From positions 1-14,531 of the forward strand of contig JAJZZQ010000046.1 in the NCBI GenBank assembly GCA_021797525.1: a DNA stretch of 14,531 nucleotides. The letters are read 5' to 3'. Shown one piece after another: positions 1 through 7,484 of this stretch (positions are counted from its first letter, which is position 1; each line of letters starts with the position of its first letter). Origin of the DNA: Thermoplasmata archaeon (lineage in GTDB: Archaea; Thermoplasmatota; Thermoplasmata; Thermoplasmatales; Thermoplasmataceae). Position numbers and translations under genes: made by a program. The notes under the pieces were generated by a model. That model was given only the letters and a program-made list of their open reading frames with translations, had not been told where the DNA came from and ran no database searches.

Positions 1-103
1 TTCAGGTAACTTCCTATTGATATTGAGTGACGTGTGCTAAACTAACACAGAAAACTTGGAAAAATATAAGGCTGAGGTTGCCCTAAAGAACTTGAGGATA
101 AAT

Positions 104-850
104 ATGCCTTACAACGTGATTGTGCTAATCAAGCAGATACCGGACATAGATCAGATGAAGACAAATCCTGGAACGGGAGAGCCTTTGCTTCAGAATGTCC
201 CGCTTAGAATGGAAAACCTCAGCAAGAATGCAGTGGAGGCAGCTGTAAGAATTAAAGAGAAGAACGGTGGAAAGGTCACTGTCCTCTGCTTTGGAACTGA
301 GAAATCGACCTCAGTCATGAAAGAGGCCTATGCTATGGGTGCAGACGAGGGATATCTTATCACAGGATATGTGGGAAATCATCCATCAGTCACAGCAAAT
401 GCACTTGTTTCAAAGATTAAGGAAATCCCCCATGATCTTGTAATCCTGGGAAACCAGTCTGCAGACAGTTACACAGGGCTTCTCCCCGGGAGCCTTTCCG
501 CGCTCTTGGGTGAGCCTCTTCTGGGGAATGCTATTGACATTAAGCTTCAGGAAAAGCAGGTATCGGTTGTTTCCGCACTTGAGGAAAATAATCTGGAAAT
601 TGCCACAGAAATGCCTGCAGTAGTTTCAGTTGCCCAGGAGATTAACCAGCCCAGACTGCCTCCTGTTCTCCAGATTATGGCAGCAGGAAGGAAACCGATA
701 AACCAGGTTGCTTTATCCGATGTCAAGGTGCCAGAAGTTAAGACAATTTCAAACAAGGCACCAAAGAGCGACAGGAAGAGAATAGTTTTCGAGGACCCAG
801 CCAAAGGAATAGAGGAGGTTTCAAACGTAATCAGGGAGGCGATCAGATGA
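104..850 (+). CDS. etfB: Electron transfer flavoprotein, beta subunit (EtfB)
   Basis: Small subunit of the soluble EtfAB heterodimer, which takes electrons from acyl-CoA and similar dehydrogenases and passes them to a membrane quinone reductase. The protein opens with a typical EtfB strand (VIVLIKQIPD). It has the nucleotide-binding segment GNQSADSYTG in mid-protein, and the PAVVSV...NQPRLPPVLQIM...RKPI region, which corresponds to the family recognition loop that docks on dehydrogenases. I start it at ATG 104 (248 residues) because GAGG at 94-97 is correctly spaced and homologues begin just before VIVLIKQ. A longer reading from TTG 56 would add 16 atypical residues. A weak A/T element (61-68) could be its box A. 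The stop overlaps the etfA start as ATGA, implying translational coupling. Whether it is a bifurcating or simple ETF cannot be told from the sequence by eye. Confidence 0.93.
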   Translation: MPYNVIVLIKQIPDIDQMKTNPGTGEPLLQNVPLRMENLSKNAVEAAVRIKEKNGGKVTVLCFGTEKSTSVMKEAYAMGADEGYLITGYVGNHPSVTANALVSKIKEIPHDLVILGNQSADSYTGLLPGSLSALLGEPLLGNAIDIKLQEKQVSVVSALEENNLEIATEMPAVVSVAQEINQPRLPPVLQIMAAGRKPINQVALSDVKVPEVKTISNKAPKSDRKRIVFEDPAKGIEEVSNVIREAIR

Positions 851-1734
851 AGATTATTGCATTTTCAGACAATAAAGCCATTCTTTCTCAGATCATTTCA
901 AGATTCCGCGATGAAGCAGAGGTACATGCCATTACAACGGACCCAGAATTCATATCGAAATACGGAGCCTCTAAAACCATTGGACTTAAAGGTGACATTC
1001 TCTCCGGGTCCGTTTCCAAAGCAATAGGAAAAATGTATAATTCTGGCGGATACGATCTCATCGCCATCGGTTCCACAGTGACAGGCAGGGAGGTCGCAGG
1101 GATGCTTTCTGCAATGCTTTCTATCCCTGCTGTTTCAGAAGTGAATTCCTTAAGCTTCAGTGGAGGAAAAACAACAACATCAAGGTTCTTCTACGGAGGA
1201 AAAAGCCTTCTGACGGAAGAGTCAGGAGCAAAGATAGCAGTTATTGCCCCGGGTATCGCTGAAGCAACCGAAGCCTCTAAAAATAGTGATATTTCTGAGA
1301 TACAGCTTGAAACTTCTTCCATCAGGATCGTTTCCAAAACAGATAAGAAAGGTGGCTCAGTTGATATCGAAAAAGCACAGGTAATCGTTTCAGTTGGAAG
1401 AGGTCTCGGAAAAAAGGAGAACCTTGAAAAGGTTGAGCCTTTTGCAAAGGCAGTTCATGGTGAGATAGCTGGCTCCAGGCCTGTTTGCCTTGACTATGGC
1501 TGGCTCAGCGAAGATCGCCAAGTGGGACTTTCGGGAAAAAAGGTGCAGCCTAAACTCTACATTGCCCTTGGTATATCAGGCCAGATACAGCATATTGCTG
1601 GAATGAGAAATTCAAAAGTGGTCATTGCTGTGAACAAGGACAAATCTGCGCCTATATTTGAAGAAGCGGACTACGGGATCGTTGGGGACCTTTTTGATGT
1701 CATAGGTAAAATAAAGGACAAACTGGCTCAGTGA
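847..1734 (+). CDS. etfA: Electron transfer flavoprotein, alpha subunit (EtfA)
   Basis: Large, FAD-binding subunit of EtfAB. The C-terminal FAD domain is unmistakable: VSVGRGLG (about 181-188), a SRP...DYGWL...RQVGLSGK stretch (210-231), the signature GISGQIQHIAGM (242-253), and AVNKDKSAPIFEEADYGIVGDLF near the end. At 295 residues it is slightly shorter than the usual 310-330, and the difference lies in the N-terminal domain. The start ATG overlaps the etfB stop (ATGA) and has a strong GGGAGG site at 834-839, seven bases upstream. The gene ends 23 bases before the end of the convergent membrane iron-sulfur gene. A short T run (1745-1749) in that gap could terminate etfBA transcripts. The neighbouring EMO-like gene is the probable electron acceptor (inference). 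Confidence 0.95.
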   Translation: MKIIAFSDNKAILSQIISRFRDEAEVHAITTDPEFISKYGASKTIGLKGDILSGSVSKAIGKMYNSGGYDLIAIGSTVTGREVAGMLSAMLSIPAVSEVNSLSFSGGKTTTSRFFYGGKSLLTEESGAKIAVIAPGIAEATEASKNSDISEIQLETSSIRIVSKTDKKGGSVDIEKAQVIVSVGRGLGKKENLEKVEPFAKAVHGEIAGSRPVCLDYGWLSEDRQVGLSGKKVQPKLYIALGISGQIQHIAGMRNSKVVIAVNKDKSAPIFEEADYGIVGDLFDVIGKIKDKLAQ

Positions 1735-1757
1735 ATCCCAAACCTATTTTTAATCTA

Positions 1758-3743
1758 TTATTCTACCAGGTTCTCGCTTATTAGCTCAGCAACATCCTTT
1801 ATTTCCATTTGCCCTGATTTGTCTGTGCCGGACAGGGCATCCTGAAGCATAGGCATGCAGAATGGGCAGGCAACTGCCAGCTTCTTTGCGCCTGTTTCAA
1901 GTGCCTGTTCTATCCTCAGAGAACTCACTTTCTTCTGTCCCTGGACCTTGTACCAGTAATTGCCGCCTCCAGCTCCGCAGCACATGCTCTTCTCCCTTGA
2001 TCTCGCCATTTCAACCAGATTTCCTGTTGAGTTGACAATATTTCTTGTGTTGTCAAACTCACCATTTATCCTTCCAAGATAGCATGGATCGTGCAATGTA
2101 ACTGTCTCTTGATTTTTCTTAACTTTCAATTTTCCCTCCTGCACCAGCTGGGCCAGAAACTGGCTGTGATGAATAACTTCTGCCTTCAAGCCGAATTTTG
2201 GATATTCGTTCCTGAAAGTGTTAAGACAATGTGGGCAGGCAGTGACTATCTTCTTCACATTGTTTCCTGTGAAGGTCTCCATGTTCTGAAGCACCAGTTC
2301 CTGGTATCTGCCCTCTTCACCAATTCTTCTGGCCGTTTCGCCATTGCACTTTTCCTGGGAGCCAAGTATTCCATAATTCACTCCAGCTTTGTTCATCAGT
2401 GTTAAAATGGTTCTTGCTGTCTTGTTGTCCCGTGGATCAAATGCACCCATGCACCCCACCCAGTACAGTACCTCTTTGGTATCATCAAATCTGGGTGCAA
2501 TATCAAGAAGTGAGTCCCTGTCTGAAGGGCTATTCCCAAGTGGATTCTGCGTGTTAGTGAGATTATTGAAATACTGCGCAGTAAGTTTGTCGAATCGGTT
2601 CTCCATAACAAGGGTCTTCCTGGCCTCCAGTACAAAGGAGTGGGGGTCTATAAGAACCGGACATTCCTCCACGCAGGCCTGGCATGTAGTGCATGACCAT
2701 GCAGCATTTTCCGTCAGCAGGTTCGGGACTATTTCCACATCTGAGTATAGGCTCTTCTTCACATTTTGTACGAGGGCTCTTGGGCTAAGGTCAGTGCCTG
2801 AGAGAAAGGCCGGGCATGACCTTTCGCATCTTCCGCAGTCTGTGCAGGCAAGAGCATCTACCTTTGACCGGAGGCTGATCTCACCTGTGCTTTTTGTTCC
2901 AACCTTAAAATCAAAGTTTCCTGATTCTAGTGCCTCTGATAGAACAAAAGGTGTTGGCATCTCTCCCCTCTTCCTTATCTTTTTGGCCCCGATCATTGTG
3001 AGGGATAGAATCATGTGGGAAAGCTTTGAGAATGGAAGATAGGCAACTATTGCAAATGCTGTCAGCACATGTATGATCCACATCCATCTGTACAGGGCAA
3101 TCCCGGAGGCAAGCTTCAAGCTGAAAATTCCATAGAAATAGCTGAGTCCCCATTCTACAAATCGGTACTGGTCATATGGAACTCTCGCAAGGTAGACCTT
3201 AAGGGCTCCAAGGAAAAAACCTTCCATTGCCAGCAGAAGAAGCGACAGGAGTATAACATAATCCTCGTTTTTAGTATCAAGCCTGGTCTTCTTCCTCAAC
3301 CTGCGGTATATTGCCATCCCTATTCCTGCAATAAGAATAACACCGCCTAAATTGGCCCAGACTTCGAAGTTCAGGTAGAAATATCCGACAAGGATGCCAT
3401 GGCCTGTAATGCTTTTAAGGATGTCATGCGATAGAAAAATCAAAGACGTAGCTATGAAGAGTATGAGTATTCCAAAAGATATCATGAGGTGCATTATTCC
3501 TGCATACCTGTTCTTCACTGTTTTCCCATGGAAGAACCCATATCGGAATATCTGGGAGATTATATTTCTCCAGTTTGATGTGAAATATCCCCACATGATT
3601 CTGGCATTTACTCCTAGTTTTGAGTAGGTTCTGTACCACCATATTATTATGAAAGCAAGTGCAGCAAAGGAAATCACGTAGTCTGCAATGAGCTCCTGCG
3701 TGTTGATGTAGAACAGAGTCTGGCTGGCAATAGGTATTGTCAT
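1758..3743 (-). CDS. Membrane-bound HdrD-like Fe-S oxidoreductase, probable EtfAB:quinone oxidoreductase (FadF/EMO type)
   Basis: Residues below are counted from ATG 3743. The N-terminal ~245 residues form about five or six membrane segments (roughly 19-37, 80-104, 128-146, 162-185, 198-218, 219-238). They resemble the NarI/HdrE cytochrome b fold, with histidines at 85, 225 and 243 as candidate heme ligands. Two ferredoxin motifs follow, CTDCGRCERSCP (300-311) and CTTCQACVEECP (351-362), then two CCG domains. The second CCG domain is complete (C554, C588-C589, C626-PF-C629), as in HdrB/HdrD non-cubane cluster sites. The first has CN in place of CC (C466). This architecture matches FadF/EMO proteins, which oxidise EtfAB and reduce menaquinone. 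The convergent etfBA genes fit that role. ATG 3743 is 24 bases from TTATATT (3764-3770), suggesting a leaderless start. GTG 3752 would add three residues. GGGGAGG abuts the ATG, too close to act as a ribosome site for it. Confidence 0.87.
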   Translation of the reverse strand: MTIPIASQTLFYINTQELIADYVISFAALAFIIIWWYRTYSKLGVNARIMWGYFTSNWRNIISQIFRYGFFHGKTVKNRYAGIMHLMISFGILILFIATSLIFLSHDILKSITGHGILVGYFYLNFEVWANLGGVILIAGIGMAIYRRLRKKTRLDTKNEDYVILLSLLLLAMEGFFLGALKVYLARVPYDQYRFVEWGLSYFYGIFSLKLASGIALYRWMWIIHVLTAFAIVAYLPFSKLSHMILSLTMIGAKKIRKRGEMPTPFVLSEALESGNFDFKVGTKSTGEISLRSKVDALACTDCGRCERSCPAFLSGTDLSPRALVQNVKKSLYSDVEIVPNLLTENAAWSCTTCQACVEECPVLIDPHSFVLEARKTLVMENRFDKLTAQYFNNLTNTQNPLGNSPSDRDSLLDIAPRFDDTKEVLYWVGCMGAFDPRDNKTARTILTLMNKAGVNYGILGSQEKCNGETARRIGEEGRYQELVLQNMETFTGNNVKKIVTACPHCLNTFRNEYPKFGLKAEVIHHSQFLAQLVQEGKLKVKKNQETVTLHDPCYLGRINGEFDNTRNIVNSTGNLVEMARSREKSMCCGAGGGNYWYKVQGQKKVSSLRIEQALETGAKKLAVACPFCMPMLQDALSGTDKSGQMEIKDVAELISENLVE

Positions 3744-3763
3744 CCTCCCCACATTCTATAAAC

Positions 3764-3770
3764 AATATAA
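3764..3770 (-). promoter_or_regulatory. Probable box A of the membrane Fe-S oxidoreductase gene
   Basis: TTATATT on the minus strand, centred about 24 bases before ATG 3743. This is the spacing expected for an archaeal promoter giving a leaderless mRNA. No purine-rich BRE is evident by eye. Confidence 0.45.
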
Positions 3771-3967
3771 TGATTATTCGTCATCAGCCTTGGATCAGTC
3801 AACTTTTAGTTTTTCCTTTACTGGCTGTATTTGGACTGTAGATTTTTTCCGGTCTGAATCCTTTCTGGGTTTCAATCCTGTTGTTCAGAGTTAAATCATC
3901 CTGCCTTTAAAGAGATATGAATTGTTCAAAACCTGATGTTTTCCATTGCGGGAAGAATATTGTCAAC

Positions 3968-3975
3968 TTAAATAA
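3968..3975 (+). promoter_or_regulatory. Probable box A of the 143-residue membrane protein gene
   Basis: TTAAATAA centred about 25-26 bases before ATG 3997, with no Shine-Dalgarno site in between. The spacing fits leaderless transcription from the A of the start codon. Confidence 0.5.
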
Positions 3976-3996
3976 ACATGATACCGATCAGCATTC

Positions 3997-4428
3997 ATGA
4001 AGCCAGTGGAGATTGACAACAGCCTTGAATTCAGAAGATCGAGAAAGAAGATTGCTGGTGCTGTTATCGCTGTGTTCGCAGCAGTCATTCTCATACTAAT
4101 TGTCGGAGGATTTAATTCCGCAGGTACTGTTAATGTTCTCTGGATCAGGGCGAGTTTAAATGCCAGTGGCATTTCATATACTTCAAATATACAGGAAAAT
4201 TCTCATACTTTTAGAACGGACGGAGTAACAAACTTTTCAGTTTCACTTTACAATCCCTCCGGGAATACCGTAACTATAAGTTCTGCCTCCTCCAGCACTG
4301 CCGGATTCAGCATATTATCGGACAATCTGCCAGTAAGTATTATGCCGCATAGTTCAAAAACTGTGGATATTGAGGTTAAGCTTCCAAAAACAACATATGC
4401 AGGAGACCTTAACCTCTCATTCACATAA
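3997..4428 (+). CDS. Small single-span membrane-anchored extracytoplasmic protein, function unknown
   Basis: 143 residues, no recognised family. A short basic N-terminus (RRSRKK, 13-18) precedes one hydrophobic segment (about 20-38), giving a signal-anchor with the C-terminal ~100 residues outside the cell. The outside part is rich in Ser, Thr, Asn and beta-strand patterns (NFSVSLYNPSGNTVTISS, then VSIMPHSSKTVDIEVKLP and DLNLSFT). That resembles a single Ig-like or CARDB/COG1361-like sandwich of the kind found in archaeal envelope proteins; this fold is inference. Asn-X-Ser/Thr sites (for example NFS and NLS) could be N-glycosylated. It is a single gene between divergent emo and the lipA operon, with its own leaderless promoter and no obvious functional link to its neighbours. 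The A/T-rich DNA at 4429-4651 after it holds no convincing gene. Confidence 0.72.
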   Translation: MKPVEIDNSLEFRRSRKKIAGAVIAVFAAVILILIVGGFNSAGTVNVLWIRASLNASGISYTSNIQENSHTFRTDGVTNFSVSLYNPSGNTVTISSASSSTAGFSILSDNLPVSIMPHSSKTVDIEVKLPKTTYAGDLNLSFT

Positions 4429-4622
4429 ACAAACTTTGACATTTTTGAATGAAGTAAATATTTTCTCTGCATGATTAAATTAGATGTCTTTAGAATGATA
4501 AAATAAATTAATTCCTTATCAATTACTGAAGTGAATATAACTAAACAATAAGATTTCAAGATTAACAAATATATTAAATACCTTCATAATAAAAATAACA
4601 CTGAAAATCTCAAAGCTGGAAG

Positions 4623-4630
4623 TTTATAAT
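4623..4630 (+). promoter_or_regulatory. Box A of the lipA-OADHC-lipB operon
   Basis: TTTATAAT, a near-consensus archaeal TATA box, centred about 25-26 bases before GTG 4652. The same spacing is seen upstream of the gene at 3997. It supports a leaderless transcript starting at the lipA GTG and is the only good promoter seen for the six-gene operon. A second A/T element near 4568-4577 (atatattaaa) could give a longer leader. Confidence 0.55.
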
Positions 4631-4651
4631 ATCAGAAACCCATTATGGATA

Positions 4652-5509
4652 GTGCGGCCGGAATATCTTAAGGTTCCTTTGCCTTCCGGAGAGAATTATG
4701 TCAGAATCCGGGAGACTCTTAAGGTCAGAACTCTTCATACAGTCTGTGAGGAGGCGAGATGCCCCAATATCGCTGAATGCTGGGGAGCGGGAACTGCAAC
4801 TTTCATGGTAATGGGAGGGAACTGTTCTCGAGGATGCAGATTCTGTTCTGTGACCCATGGAGGAATGCAACCTCTGGATCCTCTTGAGCCAAAGAAGGTC
4901 GCTGAATCTGTCAGGATTATGGGTCTGGATTATATTGTTATCACATCTGTTGACAGAGATGATCTGGAAGACCAGGGCGCCGGCCATTTTGCTGCAGTTG
5001 TAAAGGCTGTCAAGGATATGAACGTAAGGGTTGAGGTTCTCATCCCTGATTTCCGGGGTGACCATGAACTTGTTGAAAGGGTTGTATCATCGGGGCCGGA
5101 TGTTGTGGCTCACAATATTGAGACTGTCAGAAGGCTGACTCCGAATGTTAGGGATGGGAGGGCCGGATACGAACAGTCACTTTCTGTATTACGTGAAATA
5201 AAGAAGCGACACAGTACAATGATAACAAAATCTTCCCTGATGCTTGGTCTTGGAGAGACCGATAGTGAAGTAATAGAAGCACTTCATGACCTTAAGGATG
5301 CATCAGTGGATATCGTAACAATCGGACAGTACCTGAGGCCCTCGAGAAAACAGCTAGAGGTTGTGGAATACTGCCCAGTTGAACGTTTCAAGAGGCTTGA
5401 GGCCATTGCTTATGAGATGGGTTTCTCATTCGTGGCCTCAGGACCACTTGTAAGAACATCATACAGAGCGGCCGAAGCATGGTCAAAAAGGAGGTTGGAA
5501 AATGTCTGA
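4652..5509 (+). CDS. lipA: Lipoyl synthase (LipA), radical SAM enzyme
   Basis: Inserts two sulfur atoms into the octanoyl chain carried on E2 (and on glycine cleavage H protein) to make lipoyl-lysine. All three diagnostic elements are present: the auxiliary-cluster cysteines C32, C37, C43 (CEEARCPNIAEC), the radical SAM motif CSRGCRFC (C58, C62, C65), and the C-terminal RTSY (268-271), whose serine corresponds to the auxiliary-cluster ligand of the RSSY motif. Length 285 is close to bacterial LipA of about 300. The GTG start at 4652 is chosen because the protein then opens MRPEYLKVPLPSGENY, matching family N-termini, and because a box A lies about 26 bases upstream. No Shine-Dalgarno site is visible. 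First gene of the operon; its last 8 bases overlap the E1 alpha gene. Confidence 0.95.
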   Translation: MRPEYLKVPLPSGENYVRIRETLKVRTLHTVCEEARCPNIAECWGAGTATFMVMGGNCSRGCRFCSVTHGGMQPLDPLEPKKVAESVRIMGLDYIVITSVDRDDLEDQGAGHFAAVVKAVKDMNVRVEVLIPDFRGDHELVERVVSSGPDVVAHNIETVRRLTPNVRDGRAGYEQSLSVLREIKKRHSTMITKSSLMLGLGETDSEVIEALHDLKDASVDIVTIGQYLRPSRKQLEVVEYCPVERFKRLEAIAYEMGFSFVASGPLVRTSYRAAEAWSKRRLENV

Positions 5510-6524
5510 AGAGATAGTTGAACATGGAGATAAGGAGAGAATGATCAGAGGATTTGGAGCAATGGTGCTTGCAAGAACCCTGAATAACAAAATAATGACA
5601 GCCCAGAGGCAGGGGAGAGTTGGATTCTTCACTCCGACCAGCGGGCAAGAGGCAGCACAAATAGGCCTTTCAATGCATCTCCACAAGGAGGATATCATAT
5701 ACCAGTACTACAGAGATATGCCTATGATGCTGCATATGGGCGTCCCTGTTGATATTATTATAAATCAGATTTACGGCAATAGTATGGATATTGCTAAGGG
5801 AAGGCAAATGCCGAGCCATCTCCTCGCCCGGGATTACAACTTCATGTCTGTCCCAAGCCCTGTGGCTACTAACCTTCCACTGGCTGTCGGGACGGCATAC
5901 GCAAACAGATACCTTAAGAAAGAGGGGATAGTTGTAGCCAGTTTTGGAGATGGATCATCATCCACGCCTGATTTCCATGCTGCAATGAATCTGGCAGCTG
6001 TTTATAACCTTCCTGTGATTTTTTTCTGCGAAAATAACGGCCTTGCCATCTCTCTTCCAACCGAAAAGCAGACAAAGGTTGAGATATGGAAGAAGGCAGA
6101 TGCATATGGAATGCCCGGAATTCTCGTGAATGGAAGTGATATGGTGGACACCTATGAGAAAACCCGTGAGATGGTGGAATATGTCAGGCAGGGGAAAGGC
6201 CCGGTACTAATAGAGGCTAGATGCCCAAGAATGGGCCCACACTCAACCTCAGATGACCCGACGAAGTATCTCACGGACATTGTTAAGGAGGGTTCAGATA
6301 GGGATCCGCTCATCATTTCACAGAAGAGGCTTGTTGAGATGGGCATAATCACTGAACAGATTGCCTCTAAGATTAAAGAAGACTCCCAGAATTTCATTAC
6401 ATCCAAATTCGATGAACTTGAGAAAATCCCGCCGCCTTCACCTGAGACACTATTCGAAGATGTTTATGAGGAACCCACATGGATTATAGATGAGGAAAGA
6501 GGTGAGATAATTGGCAGAAATTAA
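5502..6524 (+). CDS. 2-oxoacid dehydrogenase E1 component, alpha subunit
   Basis: With E1 beta it forms the thiamin-diphosphate-dependent decarboxylase that transfers an acyl group to lipoyl-E2. The ThDP/Mg motif runs from GDG (149-151) to ENN (177-179). The loop PHSTSDDPTKY (246-256) matches the phosphorylation-loop region of branched-chain E1 alpha (HSTSDD) better than that of pyruvate dehydrogenases. The order of genes matches Thermoplasma acidophilum, whose complex was reported to oxidise branched-chain 2-oxoacids and also pyruvate, so branched-chain substrates are the best guess and pyruvate remains possible. The length, 340 residues, is within the usual range. ATG 5502 follows GGAGG (5490-5494) at seven bases and overlaps the lipA stop by eight bases, implying coupled translation. 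The substrate cannot be decided from the sequence alone, so no bkd or pdh symbol is given. Confidence 0.94.
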   Translation: MSEEIVEHGDKERMIRGFGAMVLARTLNNKIMTAQRQGRVGFFTPTSGQEAAQIGLSMHLHKEDIIYQYYRDMPMMLHMGVPVDIIINQIYGNSMDIAKGRQMPSHLLARDYNFMSVPSPVATNLPLAVGTAYANRYLKKEGIVVASFGDGSSSTPDFHAAMNLAAVYNLPVIFFCENNGLAISLPTEKQTKVEIWKKADAYGMPGILVNGSDMVDTYEKTREMVEYVRQGKGPVLIEARCPRMGPHSTSDDPTKYLTDIVKEGSDRDPLIISQKRLVEMGIITEQIASKIKEDSQNFITSKFDELEKIPPPSPETLFEDVYEEPTWIIDEERGEIIGRN

Positions 6525-7479
6525 CATGGTACAGTCTCTTAACAGAACTCTTGACATGAAAATGGGTGAGGACAGCAACATAATCCTTCTAGGTGAGGAC
6601 ATTGGAAAGGACGGCGGAGTTTTCCGCGTTACAGAAGGGCTACAGGCCAAATACGGAGAAGATAGGGTCATTGATACACCACTTGTAGAACTAGGCATCG
6701 TTGGAATGGCAATAGGAATGTCCATGAATGGCCTGAGACCGGTCCCTGAGATACAGTTCCAGGATTTCATATTCACAGCTTTTGACCAGATCGTCAACCA
6801 GATGGCAAAGATGAGATACAGGTCTGGAGGCACCATCACCGTGCCCCTTGTGCTCAGAACCCCATATGGTGGAGGTATCAGAGGCGGGCTATACCATTCA
6901 CAGAGCGGCGAAAGCTATTTTGTGCACACTTCAGGGCTGAAAGTTGTAACTCCCTCCAACCCATACGATGCAAAAGGGCTCCTTTCCTCATCTCTGGACT
7001 CAATGGATCCGGTCATATTTCTTGAGCCTAAGAGACTATACCGATCAGGAAAGATGGAAGTCCCTGAGGAGGATTACAAGATACCATTGGGAAAGGCAAA
7101 GCTTTTGCATGAAGGTGACAGCGTTTCAATAATTACCTATGGATCCATGGTGCCGGTAGTCATGAAAACAGTGACTGACAATTCACTTGACGCAGATGTT
7201 CTTGATTTGAGAACACTGTCACCTATGGACAGAGATTCCATAACCGCCTCTGCAAGAAAAACTGGCAGAGTTGTGATTGTGCACGAGGCCCCCAGAACCC
7301 TTGGGATGGGTGCAGAGATTTCAGCAATGATATCTGAAAGCTCCATAGAGTACCTCTATGCCCCAATACTCAGGGTTACAGGGCCGGATGTCCCATTCCC
7401 ATACAGGCTGGAGGATCTCTATCTTCCAAATAGTTCCAGAATACTTAATGCAGTTAACAGGGTACTGCAATTCAGGTGA
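6511..7479 (+). CDS. 2-oxoacid dehydrogenase E1 component, beta subunit
   Basis: Second half of the E1 alpha2-beta2 enzyme. It has the ThDP-activating glutamate in TPLVELGIVG (E60) and the active-site histidine in GLYHSQSGES (H129), as well as GLKVVTPSNPYDAKGLL, all characteristic of transketolase-like E1 beta. The length, 322 residues, is normal. The start codon is TTG at 6511, giving MAEINMVQSL, the usual family N-terminus. It is supported by GAGGTGA (6499-6505) five bases upstream. The first internal ATG (6526) would be about 20 bases from that site and would drop conserved residues. The gene overlaps E1 alpha by 14 bases. It ends in a TGA that is also part of the Shine-Dalgarno site for E2. 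Confidence 0.94.
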   Translation: MAEINMVQSLNRTLDMKMGEDSNIILLGEDIGKDGGVFRVTEGLQAKYGEDRVIDTPLVELGIVGMAIGMSMNGLRPVPEIQFQDFIFTAFDQIVNQMAKMRYRSGGTITVPLVLRTPYGGGIRGGLYHSQSGESYFVHTSGLKVVTPSNPYDAKGLLSSSLDSMDPVIFLEPKRLYRSGKMEVPEEDYKIPLGKAKLLHEGDSVSIITYGSMVPVVMKTVTDNSLDADVLDLRTLSPMDRDSITASARKTGRVVIVHEAPRTLGMGAEISAMISESSIEYLYAPILRVTGPDVPFPYRLEDLYLPNSSRILNAVNRVLQFR

Positions 7480-7484
7480 TAAAT

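Noticed and set aside
30..50. GTGT/ACAC inverted repeat upstream of etfB as an operator or terminator
   Set aside because: Only four pairs around a ten-base loop; no more than expected by chance.
1..55. Tail of an upstream gene before etfB
   Set aside because: All three forward frames stop within the first 40 bases and the visible peptides (12 residues at most) cannot be assigned; not enough to call a gene.
2389..3042. 217-codon open frame antisense to the membrane Fe-S oxidoreductase
   Set aside because: It lies wholly opposite a gene with many conserved motifs, its product is Ser/Phe/Arg-rich with no recognisable domain, and there is no promoter or ribosome site.
3424..3765. 113-codon minus-strand frame overlapping the start of the membrane oxidoreductase
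   Set aside because: Same strand but a different frame from the real gene; it covers the hydrophobic N-terminus, has many Cys and His from shifted codons and no family resemblance.
4248..4568. 106-codon minus-strand frame across the end of the small membrane protein gene and the A/T-rich spacer
   Set aside because: The composition reflects A/T-rich DNA, with no ribosome site and no recognisable motifs.
3753..4651. CRISPR, tRNA or insertion-sequence remnants in the two A/T-rich spacers
   Set aside because: No regularly spaced repeats, cloverleaf arms, terminal inverted repeats or transposase fragments were found by eye.
4645..4671. Eight-codon ATG frame overlapping the lipA start, as a possible attenuating leader peptide
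   Set aside because: Too short to tell from chance, and the box A spacing places the transcript start at GTG 4652, downstream of this ATG.
6450..6839. 129-codon frame antisense to E1 alpha/E1 beta
   Set aside because: Shadow of strongly conserved E1 beta coding; Pro/Met/Ser-rich translation without any domain.
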